This document shows positions 47,793 through 55,651 of a DNA stretch of 64,000 bases, in pieces. The position numbers were made by a program, and so were the translations under genes. The notes below the pieces were generated by a model. The model saw only the letters and a list, made by a program, of their open reading frames with translations, was not told the DNA's origin and did not search any database. The DNA lies in contig NZ_WBIQ01000005.1 in assembly GCF_009749405.1 (NCBI RefSeq), positions 310,001-374,000 of the forward strand, given 5' to 3'. Numbering within the stretch: the stretch's first letter is position 1; each line of letters starts with the position of its first letter. The DNA is from Agromyces lapidis (GTDB lineage: Bacteria; Actinomycetota; Actinomycetes; Actinomycetales; Microbacteriaceae).

Positions 47793-50084
47793 ATGCACTA
47801 CGGCCATGAACTCGAGTTCGGCACCTTCATCACCCCGACGAACGACCCGCCGCAGGCGCCGGTGCGCCTCGCCGAGCTCAGCGAGGCCGCAGGCTACGAC
47901 CTGGTCACCTTCCAGGACCACCCGTACCAGCCGCGCTTCCACGACACGCAGACGCTCATGACGTGGGTCGCCGCACGCACCGAACGCATCCGCATCGCGG
48001 CGAACGTCGCGAACGTGCCGCTGCGCCCGCCCGCCGTGCTCGCCCGCTCGGCGGCGAGCATCGACCTGCTCTCGGACGGGCGCTTCGAACTCGCGCTCGG
48101 CGCCGGCGGCTTCTGGGACGCGATCGAGGCGATGGGCGGCCGCCGACTCACGCCCGGGCAGGCGGTCGACGCGCTCTCCGAGGCGATCGACGTGATCCGC
48201 GGCGTGTGGGATCAGGGCGAGCGCGCCCGGTTCCAGCTCGACGGCGACTACTACCGCATCGACGGCGCCAAGCGCGGACCGGCTCCGGCGCACAACATCC
48301 CCATCTGGATCGGCGCGTTGAAGCCCCGCATGCTCCGCCTCATCGGCCGTAAGGGCGACGGCTGGCTGCCCTCGCTCGCCTACCTGCAACCCGGCGACCT
48401 CGCCCGTGCGAACGCGACGATCGACGAGGCGGCCACCGCCGCCGGGCGCGACCCGCGCGAGATCCGCCGCCTGCTGAACGTCGGCGGCCGCTTCTCAGCG
48501 GGCGGTCGCGGCGGCATGCTCGACGGACCCGCCGAGCAGTGGGTCGAGCAGCTGCTGCCGTACGTCGTCGACGACGGCGTCAGCACCTTCATCCTCGCGA
48601 GCGACGACCCCGGCACCATCCGTCACTTCGCCGACGAGGTCGCGCCAGGCCTCCGCGAGGCGGCCGCACGCGAGCTGGGGGCGAGCGCCGGCACGGCATC
48701 GGATGCCTCGGGGTCGACCTCGCTCGCCGGCGCCGCGCCCGGTCGCAGCACCGCGGTGCGGGCCAAGCGCCGCGACGGCATCGATTACGACGCACTGCCC
48801 GCCCGGCTCGCCGCCCGGGCGATCGAGCCGGGCGACGCGGGCTACGCCCGGGTGAAGTCGACCTATCTCCGGGGCGGCGCCCCCGGTCTCGTGCTGCAGC
48901 CGACCACCGCGACCGAGGTCGCCGACGCCGTGCGCTTCGCGGCGCGGCACCCCGAGGTGCCGTTCGGCGTGCGCAGCGGCGGCCACGGCATCAGCGGCCG
49001 CTCGACGAACGACGGCGGCATCGTCGTCGACCTCTCGAAGATGCACGGCATGAGCGTGCTCGACGAGGCGAGCCGGCTCGTGCGCATCGAGGCCGGTGCG
49101 CGCTGGAAGGACGTCGCCGCGTTCCTCGCCCCGCACGGCTGGGCGCTCAGCTCGGGCGACTACGGCGGCGTCGGCGTCGGCGGCCTCGCGACGGCGGGCG
49201 GCATCGGCTACCTCGCCCGCGAGCACGGACTCACCATCGACCACCTGCGGGCCGCCGAGCTCGTGCTGGCCGACGGTCGGGTCGTGCGGGCCGATGCCAC
49301 GGAGCATCCCGAACTCTTCTGGGCCGTGCGGGGGGCCGGTGCGAGCTTCGGCATCGTGACCGCGTTCGAGTTCGAGGTCGGCTTCGCGCAGCTCGCGTTC
49401 GATGCGAGCGACCGCGCCGGGTTTCTCGAGGCGTGGGGCAGGTGGGTGGTCGAGTCGCCGCGCGACGTGACGAGCTTCCTCATCATGGGCGGCACCCGGC
49501 CCGGGCAGCCGCCCGTCGCGAACGTCATGACGATGATCGACTCCGACGACCCCGACACCGTGCTCGAACGCCTGCAGCCGCTCGCCGACGCCGCCCCGCT
49601 CATCGGGCAGGACGTGCGCCTCTCCACCTACGACGCCGTGATGGCGAACGCGGGCGACGAGAGCCACGGCGCCGAGGGCGAGCCGACCTCGCGCTCCGGC
49701 CTCATCGGCCGGGTCACCCCCGAGTTCGCGCGTGCTGCGGCCCGGTACCTCGACGAGGGGGCGAGCTACTTCTTCCAGCTGCGCGCGGTCGGCGGGGCCG
49801 TGCACGACGTGCCCGCCGACGCGACCGCGTTCGCGCACCGGTCGGCCGAGTTCTCGGTCGTCGCGTTCGGCTCGTCGAGCATGCGCACGAGCGAGCGGTG
49901 GGACGAGCTCATCGCCCCGCACACCGCGGGCGCCTACCTCAGCTTCGAGACGATGCAGGGCGAGCGGGCCGTCGCGGCGGCGTTCCCGCCGGCGACGCTC
50001 GAGCGCCTGCGGGCGCTCAAGGCCGAGGTCGACCCGGGCAACCTGTTCCGCGACAACGCGAACCTCGGGGCGGCGGCCGGGTAG
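47793..50084 (+). CDS. Fused LLM-class flavin oxidoreductase and BBE-type FAD oxidase
   Basis: A 763-residue two-domain enzyme. Residues 1-300 are a luciferase-like monooxygenase (LLM) domain: ELEFGTFITPTNDPPQAPVRLAELSEAAGYDLVTFQDHPYQPRF, with DGRFELALGAGG and PIWIGALKPRMLRLIGRKGDGW, binding FMN or F420. A flexible linker (about 303-340) leads to an FAD-linked oxidase (341-763) of the berberine-bridge type with RSGGHGISGRS, where His398 could hold FAD covalently, and the C-terminal BBE tail DPGNLFRDNANL. ATG 47793 follows GAAAGGGA. The two domains normally occur on separate proteins. Confidence 0.88.
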   Translation: MHYGHELEFGTFITPTNDPPQAPVRLAELSEAAGYDLVTFQDHPYQPRFHDTQTLMTWVAARTERIRIAANVANVPLRPPAVLARSAASIDLLSDGRFELALGAGGFWDAIEAMGGRRLTPGQAVDALSEAIDVIRGVWDQGERARFQLDGDYYRIDGAKRGPAPAHNIPIWIGALKPRMLRLIGRKGDGWLPSLAYLQPGDLARANATIDEAATAAGRDPREIRRLLNVGGRFSAGGRGGMLDGPAEQWVEQLLPYVVDDGVSTFILASDDPGTIRHFADEVAPGLREAAARELGASAGTASDASGSTSLAGAAPGRSTAVRAKRRDGIDYDALPARLAARAIEPGDAGYARVKSTYLRGGAPGLVLQPTTATEVADAVRFAARHPEVPFGVRSGGHGISGRSTNDGGIVVDLSKMHGMSVLDEASRLVRIEAGARWKDVAAFLAPHGWALSSGDYGGVGVGGLATAGGIGYLAREHGLTIDHLRAAELVLADGRVVRADATEHPELFWAVRGAGASFGIVTAFEFEVGFAQLAFDASDRAGFLEAWGRWVVESPRDVTSFLIMGGTRPGQPPVANVMTMIDSDDPDTVLERLQPLADAAPLIGQDVRLSTYDAVMANAGDESHGAEGEPTSRSGLIGRVTPEFARAAARYLDEGASYFFQLRAVGGAVHDVPADATAFAHRSAEFSVVAFGSSSMRTSERWDELIAPHTAGAYLSFETMQGERAVAAAFPPATLERLRALKAEVDPGNLFRDNANLGAAAG

Positions 50085-50099
50085 CGCGCGCCGCCGGCG

Positions 50100-50984
50100 T
50101 CAGGCCCCGAGCAGGGCGTCGAGGCTCGGGTGCAGGTGCCGGGTGACGAGCACGGATGCCGCGTGCCGGGCGCCCGCCTCGAGCGCCTCGTCGAGCCCGG
50201 AGCCGGCGAGGGTCGCGTCGAGCACGCCCGCCATGAACGCGTCGCCCGCGCCGTTCGTATCGCGCACCGTGGTCGGCACGGCCGCGACGTCGTGCCGGGT
50301 CATCCGCTCGTCGAGCGCCACGGCCCCGTCGGCGCCGAGCGTGCAGACGACGAGCGAGGCGCCGCCCTCGATGCACGAGCGCATGAACGGCAGCGGATCG
50401 TCGCCGATGCGGTCGGCGTTCATGAAGATCGCGTCGGCCGCCTCGATGAAGGGGCGGTGGAACCCGCTCTCGCCGTCGTAGTCGTGGATATCGGTCCAGA
50501 TGGGCCGTCCGCTCGCCTTCGCCGCCGGGATCAGCCGGCGCGAGAGCTCGGAGAGGTCGAGGATCAGCGCCGAGGCATCCGCCATCGTGTGCCGCAGCTC
50601 GGCGTCGAGCTCGGCGTCGCTGCCCTCGCCGGGGTCGGCGGGAGTCGAGAGGAACAGCGAGACCCGCTCGCCCGCGCGCGTCATGAGGTTGACGTGGCGT
50701 TCGGTGACGCCGCCGTCGCCCGCGATGAGCGCGACGCCCGCCTGCGCGAGCAGCCGCTTCACGCGCGCGCCGTCGTCGTCGGCGCCGAAGAGCGCGTGCA
50801 GGCGGACCCGACGGCCGAGGCCGACGAGGCCGAGGGCCTTGCCCGCCGAGGTCGCGCCGACGGTCTCGTACTCCTCGAGTGCGAACTGCATGTGCGGCAC
50901 CGGCTCGGGCAGCCGGTCGAGGACGACGATGCGGTTCCACGAGGCCGGCCCCGCGATGAAGACGTGTTCGCTCACCCGCCCCAT
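50100..50984 (-). CDS. PfkB-family carbohydrate kinase
   Basis: A 294-residue ribokinase-like enzyme. The PfkB signature is DTNGAGDAFMAGVL (anion hole and catalytic Asp), with an N-terminal substrate site GATSAGKALGLVGLG. The sugar acceptor is unknown. It is divergent from the acetyl-xylan-esterase-like gene, with 55 bases between. The true start could be ATG 50984 or GTG 50975. Confidence 0.88.
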   Translation of the reverse strand: MGRVSEHVFIAGPASWNRIVVLDRLPEPVPHMQFALEEYETVGATSAGKALGLVGLGRRVRLHALFGADDDGARVKRLLAQAGVALIAGDGGVTERHVNLMTRAGERVSLFLSTPADPGEGSDAELDAELRHTMADASALILDLSELSRRLIPAAKASGRPIWTDIHDYDGESGFHRPFIEAADAIFMNADRIGDDPLPFMRSCIEGGASLVVCTLGADGAVALDERMTRHDVAAVPTTVRDTNGAGDAFMAGVLDATLAGSGLDEALEAGARHAASVLVTRHLHPSLDALLGA

Positions 50985-51039
50985 TCTGGCGGATCGCCGC
51001 TCCGATACGCTGAATTCTCCGCCGAGCGAAGGATGCCAC

Positions 51040-52011
51040 GTGCCACGACTTGATGCGCCGATCGACGAGCTGCGCGACTACCGCCCCGCGGTCGCCGAGC
51101 CGGCCGACTTCGATGCGTTCTGGGCGCGCACGATCGCGGATTCGCGGGCCCTCGCACGTGCGCCGCGGCTCGAACGCGTGGCGTCGCCGCTCACGGCGGT
51201 CGAGGTGTACGACCTCGAGTTCAGCGGCTTCGGGGGCGACCCGGTGCGCGGGTGGTTCCTCGTTCCTTCGGGCACCCGAGGGCGGTTGCCCGCGGTGGTC
51301 GAGTACCTCGGCTACGGCGGCGGCCGGGGCCTGCCGCACGAGCGGCTCAGCTGGGCGGCATCCGGCTACGCCTACCTGCTCATGGACACCCGCGGGCAGG
51401 GGTCGGTCTGGGGCACCGGCGGCGCGACGCCCGACCCCCACGGCACCGGCTCGTCGGCGCCCGGGTTCATGACGCGCGGCATCGACGACCCCGCTGCGTA
51501 CTACTACCGGCGCGTGTTCACCGACGCCGTGCTCGCGATCGACGCCGTGCGCAGCCTCGAGCGCGTCGACCCCGATCGGGTCGCCGTCGCCGGCACCAGC
51601 CAGGGCGGCGGCATCTCGATCGCGGCGGCCGCGCTCGCCGAGGGGCTCGTCGGGGCGATGCCCGACGTCCCGTTCCTCTGCCACTTCGAGCGCGCGGTCG
51701 GCCTCACCGATCGCGACCCGTACCAGGAGATCGTGCGGTACCTCGCCGTGCACCGCGGTGCGAGCGAGCGGGTGTTCGAGACGCTCTCGTACTTCGACGG
51801 CGCGAACTTCGCCAAGCGCGCCCGCGTGCCCGCGCTGTTCTCGGTCGCGCTCATGGACCCGGTGTGCCCGCCGTCGACGGTGTACGCCGCGCGCAACCTC
51901 TGGGGGGCGAGCGCCGAGATCGTCGAGTACGCGTTCAACGAGCACGAGGGCGGCCAGGGCGAGCAGTGGCAGCGCCAGGCGGCGTGGCTGGCGGCGGCGC
52001 TCGCGGGCTGA
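51040..52011 (+). CDS. Acetyl xylan esterase / cephalosporin deacetylase-like
   Basis: A 323-residue carbohydrate esterase family 7 (AXE1) enzyme that removes acetyl groups from sugars. Features are DFDAFWARTIADSRAL at the N-terminus, RGQGSVWGTGG, nucleophile Ser in AGTSQGGGIS, and the late Asp (ALMDPVCPP) and His (EHEGGQ). The family forms doughnut-like hexamers. GAAGGA at 51028-51033 precedes GTG 51040. There is no signal peptide, so it would deacetylate imported xylo-oligomers. Confidence 0.92.
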   Translation: MPRLDAPIDELRDYRPAVAEPADFDAFWARTIADSRALARAPRLERVASPLTAVEVYDLEFSGFGGDPVRGWFLVPSGTRGRLPAVVEYLGYGGGRGLPHERLSWAASGYAYLLMDTRGQGSVWGTGGATPDPHGTGSSAPGFMTRGIDDPAAYYYRRVFTDAVLAIDAVRSLERVDPDRVAVAGTSQGGGISIAAAALAEGLVGAMPDVPFLCHFERAVGLTDRDPYQEIVRYLAVHRGASERVFETLSYFDGANFAKRARVPALFSVALMDPVCPPSTVYAARNLWGASAEIVEYAFNEHEGGQGEQWQRQAAWLAAALAG

Positions 52012-52106
52012 GCCCCGTCTCCCGGGTTCCGGGGCACCCCTGATTCGGTGCGCCGGCGTGAGGAGTACACCCGAAGCTGAGTGAACCTCAGTGAAAGGGG
52101 TGCATC

Positions 52107-53213
52107 ATGCCACTGCGCATCGGCGGCGTCGAGTTGTTCATGGGGCCCAGCTCGGTCGGCGGACCAGACGACCTCGACCTCGCCGTCCGCGAGTTCATCG
52201 CGGGCGCGAAGCACAGCCTCGCGATCGCGGTGCAGGAGATCGACTCCCGGCCCATCACCCAAGCCGTGCTCGACGCGAAGCGGCGGGGCCTCAGGGTGCG
52301 CGTCATCCTCGAGGGCGACTACCTCACCGAGGAGAAGGCGCTCGCCGACCCCTGGAACAGCCTCGGCGCCCACGAGGAGAACCGCACCATCCACGGCGCG
52401 CTGCTCAAGGCGAAGGTCGACGTCATCAGCGACCTGAACCCGAAGATCTTCCACCAGAAGTTCATCGTGCGGGACTCGGGCAAGACCAAGGCCGCCGTCC
52501 TCACGGGCTCGACGAACTTCACCCACACCGACACCGGCACGAACGCCACCTCGGGCCGGGGGAGCGGCCAGAACCTCAACCACGTCGTCGTGCTGCACGG
52601 GCAGCGCGCCGCGACCGAGTACCTGCGCGAGTTCGAGCGCATGCGGTCGGGCACCTTCGGCGAGCTCCACGAGCGGGTCGAACCGAAGCCGAAGGAGTTC
52701 GGCCTGCCCGCCGTGCGCGTGAAGCCGCTGTTCGCGCCCCGCCACGGGCCCGAGATGGAGATCATGAAGCAGATGCTGAAGGCCCGCGAGTCGATCGACT
52801 TCGCGATGTTCACCTTCGCCCAGTCGTCGGGGATCGACGACACGATGATCCGCCTGCGGCCGCTCGTGCAGCGGATCCGCGGCGTGCTCGATCGCGACCA
52901 GGGCGCCGCGAAGTGGGCGGCGACGAGCGACCTCGGTCGCGGCGACGTCGAGCTGTACGCCAACAAGCGCGGCACCGGGGTGCGCAAGCTCCACCACAAG
53001 CTCATGGTCATCGACGAGCGGCTGCTCATCGTCGGCAGCTTCAACTACACCGAGCCCGCCAACACGATCAACGACGAGAACATCATCGTCATCGGCGACC
53101 TCGAAGAGCAGGATGCCGCGGCGGAGGCCGCGCAACGGCAGCTCGCCGCCTACGCGCTCACCGAGATCCAGCGCATCGTCGACGAGCTCGCCGTGCCGAT
53201 CCCGGTCGCCTGA
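52107..53213 (+). CDS. Phospholipase D-fold protein with two HKD motifs
   Basis: A 368-residue PLD superfamily protein. Two HxK motifs are present: HQKFIVRDS...TGSTNFTHTDTGTN and HHKLMVIDERLLIVGSFNYTEPANTINDEN. The first lacks the usual Asp spacing of classical PLDs but keeps the Lys and Asn-rich end. Such two-HKD soluble proteins include nucleases, phosphodiesterases and phospholipases; the cytoplasmic form without a signal peptide favours a nuclease-like or phosphodiesterase activity. AAAGGGG at 52094-52100 is 6 bases before ATG 52107. Confidence 0.88.
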   Translation: MPLRIGGVELFMGPSSVGGPDDLDLAVREFIAGAKHSLAIAVQEIDSRPITQAVLDAKRRGLRVRVILEGDYLTEEKALADPWNSLGAHEENRTIHGALLKAKVDVISDLNPKIFHQKFIVRDSGKTKAAVLTGSTNFTHTDTGTNATSGRGSGQNLNHVVVLHGQRAATEYLREFERMRSGTFGELHERVEPKPKEFGLPAVRVKPLFAPRHGPEMEIMKQMLKARESIDFAMFTFAQSSGIDDTMIRLRPLVQRIRGVLDRDQGAAKWAATSDLGRGDVELYANKRGTGVRKLHHKLMVIDERLLIVGSFNYTEPANTINDENIIVIGDLEEQDAAAEAAQRQLAAYALTEIQRIVDELAVPIPVA

Positions 53214-53234
53214 GCGGCGGCGCCGCGGCGCCCG

Positions 53235-54674
53235 TCACATCGTGTCGAGGATCGAGACCAGCTGCTCGAACGTCGTCATCGGGTTCACGATCGCGAATCG
53301 GGTGTTCGGCCGGCCGGCGTGCGAGCTCGGCGTCACGAACGCGCGCTGCTCGTCGAGCAGCTTCGCCGACCAGCGCTCGTAGTCGTCCATCGTCCACCCC
53401 TCGCGTTCGAAGACGACGATCGAGAGCTGCGGGTCGCGCACGAGCTTCAGCTCGGGGCGGTTGCGGATCTCGTCGGCGATGCGCTGGGCGAGCTCGAGCG
53501 AGTTCGTGATCGCGTCGCGGTACGCCGCCGCGCCGTACGTCGCGAGCGAGAACCAGAACGGCAGCCCGCGGGGGCGGCGGGTGAGCTGCACCGCGTAGTC
53601 CGACGGGCTCCACTCGGGCTTGCCGGTGAGGGTGTCGAGGTACTCGGCGTGCTGGGTGTGCGCGCGGCGCCCGATCTCGGGGTCGCGGTAGATGAGCGCG
53701 CACGCGTCGAAGGGGGCGAAGAGCCATTTGTGCGGGTCGACGATGACCGAGTCGGCGCGCTCGACGCCCGCGTAGCGCTCGCGGGCGAGCGGCGAGAGCA
53801 TGCCGGTCAGGCCGTAGGCGCCGTCGATGTGCAGCCAGAAGTCGAACTCGTCCTTCAGTGCCGCGATGGAGGCGACGTCGTCGACGATGCCGAAGTTCGT
53901 CGAGCCGGTGGTCGCGATGACCGCGAAGACGTCGTCGCCGTGCTCCTCGAGCGCCGCGCGCACGGCGTCGCCCCGGAGCATCCCATCGTCGCCCGCGGGC
54001 ACGAGCACGACGTCGACGTCCATGACCTTCGCGGCCGACTTGTTCGACGAGTGCGCCTCGCTCGAGCAGACGAGCTTCCAGCGTGCGGGCATGGGCTCGC
54101 CCGCGGCGGTGCGCTTCTCGCGGGCGACCTCGCGCGCGGCGACGAGCGCCGAGAGGTTGCCGATCGTGCCGCCCTGCACGAAGACGCCGCCGGCGCCGGC
54201 AGGCAGGCCGAACTCGTGCGCGAGCCAGGTGAGCACCTCGTTCTCGGCGTGCACCGCGCCCGAGCCCTCCATCCAGCTGCCGCCGTAGAGGCTCGATGCC
54301 GAGACGACGAGGTCGAACGCCATGGCGGCCTTCGTCGGCGCCGCGGGGATGAACGAGAGGTACTGCGGGTGGTCGATCGTGATGCACGCGGGCGCGAGCA
54401 CGTGCTCGAAGATCGAGAGCGCGCGCGTCGCGCCGATGCCCTGCTCGTCGATGGTGCGGCCGGCGAGGCGGGTGAGCTCGGCCTCGGTCTCGGGCTTGTC
54501 GAGCGGGGTGTCGGTCGAGAGCAGGCGGCGCCGCGAGTAGTCGAGCACGAGGTCGACGATGGCCTCGGTCTCGCCGGTGACGGCGTGCATGCGGGTGGGG
54601 CCCTGGGATGCCTCGGGCCGGCGACGCCCGAGGGAGGCGTCGTTCTCGGGCGCGAGTTCGTGGTCGATGGTCAC
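53235..54674 (-). CDS. PLP-dependent decarboxylase, aromatic-amino-acid type
   Basis: A 479-residue group II pyridoxal-5-phosphate decarboxylase. The PLP lysine is Lys316 in VDPHKWLF, Asp284 in LHIDGAYG holds the pyridine nitrogen, and FVQGGTIGNLSALVAAREVA is the cofactor phosphate region. Similar enzymes make tyramine, tryptamine, dopamine or cysteamine. Start GTG 54674 is preceded by GGAGA. The N-terminal 27 residues are unusually polar. Confidence 0.92.
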   Translation of the reverse strand: MTIDHELAPENDASLGRRRPEASQGPTRMHAVTGETEAIVDLVLDYSRRRLLSTDTPLDKPETEAELTRLAGRTIDEQGIGATRALSIFEHVLAPACITIDHPQYLSFIPAAPTKAAMAFDLVVSASSLYGGSWMEGSGAVHAENEVLTWLAHEFGLPAGAGGVFVQGGTIGNLSALVAAREVAREKRTAAGEPMPARWKLVCSSEAHSSNKSAAKVMDVDVVLVPAGDDGMLRGDAVRAALEEHGDDVFAVIATTGSTNFGIVDDVASIAALKDEFDFWLHIDGAYGLTGMLSPLARERYAGVERADSVIVDPHKWLFAPFDACALIYRDPEIGRRAHTQHAEYLDTLTGKPEWSPSDYAVQLTRRPRGLPFWFSLATYGAAAYRDAITNSLELAQRIADEIRNRPELKLVRDPQLSIVVFEREGWTMDDYERWSAKLLDEQRAFVTPSSHAGRPNTRFAIVNPMTTFEQLVSILDTM

Positions 54675-54851
54675 TGGAGTCTCCGGCGGGTACGTCAGGT
54701 GGTGGCGACACAAGTGTGAACACCCGCGCGCCAGAACGCAAACTTTCGGCAGAGAATCATGTTCTGGCGCACGATCCCGACGAACTGGACGAGGTCTCGC
54801 AAGAATCATGCGCCCTGCGACGGATCCGCGCAGCCCACCTCGACTGCTCGC

Positions 54852-54891
54852 TTGCGCAGCGAGGTTCACCGTTCTAGACTGACTAGTCAGT
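54852..54891 (+). promoter_or_regulatory. Promoter and TetR operator of the YhgE operon
   Basis: TTGCGC (54852-54857) and TAGACT (54875-54880) are 17 bases apart, a normal -35/-10 pair. The perfect 14-base palindrome ACTGACTAGTCAGT (54878-54891) overlaps the -10 and the expected start point. It is a typical TetR site, likely bound by the TetR encoded at 58005. Confidence 0.88.
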
Positions 54892-54910
54892 ACAAAACGA
54901 AGGATGCATC

Positions 54911-55651
54911 GTGCCGATCATCGTGCGGGCGCATGAACTCGCCCTCCACTCCAAGCGCGGCCCCGTCTACGGGCCCGTCTCGCTCGTCGCCGACTCCGGC
55001 CTCACCGTCGTCGCCGGCCCGGCCGGCAGCGGCCGCACGAGCCTCCTGCTCACGCTCGCCGCGCGCATGAAGCCCTCGAGCGGCCACCTCGAGACCCTCG
55101 GCTACGACCTGCCCCGCCGTGCGCGGCCGGTGCAGCGCGCCACCGCCATCGCGGGGTTCCAGGGCATCGACACCCTCGAGGAGTCGGTCACCGTGGGCGC
55201 TGCGATCCGTGAGCGGGCCGCCTGGCTCTCGCCGTGGTGGGCCTTCATCCGGCGCACCGACGAGGCAGAGCTCCGTCGCGTGCTCGCCCCGGTCTTCGGC
55301 GAGGTGCCGCTGCCCGCCGTCGACACCCTCATCTGGGACCTCGACGAGGTGCAGACCGTGCTTCTCCGCATCGCCCTCGCGATGATGAGCGAGCCCGACG
55401 CGCTCTTCTTCGACCAGATCGAGCAGTTGCAGTCGCCAGAGGCGCGCCGCACGCTCTGGCTGCGCCTCGACGCGATCACCCGCGCGGGCACCGCCGTCAT
55501 CGCCTCGGCGGCCGCACCCGAACTCGAACTCTGGGCCGAGCTCGGCCTCGCCCCGCACGTCGTCGACCTCACCGCAGCGGCGGGCGAGGCATCCGCTGCA
55601 CCGCGCGACGACGCGTCCGACCTCACCGACCTCATCCTGGAGCACGCCTGA
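54911..55651 (+). CDS. ABC-ATPase-like protein with degenerate motifs
   Basis: A 246-residue protein with an ABC ATPase fold but altered key residues: the P-loop reads GPAGSGRTS, so Arg replaces the Walker A Lys; there is no LSGGQ signature (WDLDEVQTVLLRIALAM is in its place) and Walker B reads DALFFDQIE. The central segment RAAWLSPWWAFIRRTDEAE is amphipathic. GTG 54911 follows GAAGGA. It shares an operon with the YhgE/Pip protein, starting with no gap. It may bind but not hydrolyse ATP. Confidence 0.8.
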   Translation: MPIIVRAHELALHSKRGPVYGPVSLVADSGLTVVAGPAGSGRTSLLLTLAARMKPSSGHLETLGYDLPRRARPVQRATAIAGFQGIDTLEESVTVGAAIRERAAWLSPWWAFIRRTDEAELRRVLAPVFGEVPLPAVDTLIWDLDEVQTVLLRIALAMMSEPDALFFDQIEQLQSPEARRTLWLRLDAITRAGTAVIASAAAPELELWAELGLAPHVVDLTAAAGEASAAPRDDASDLTDLILEHA

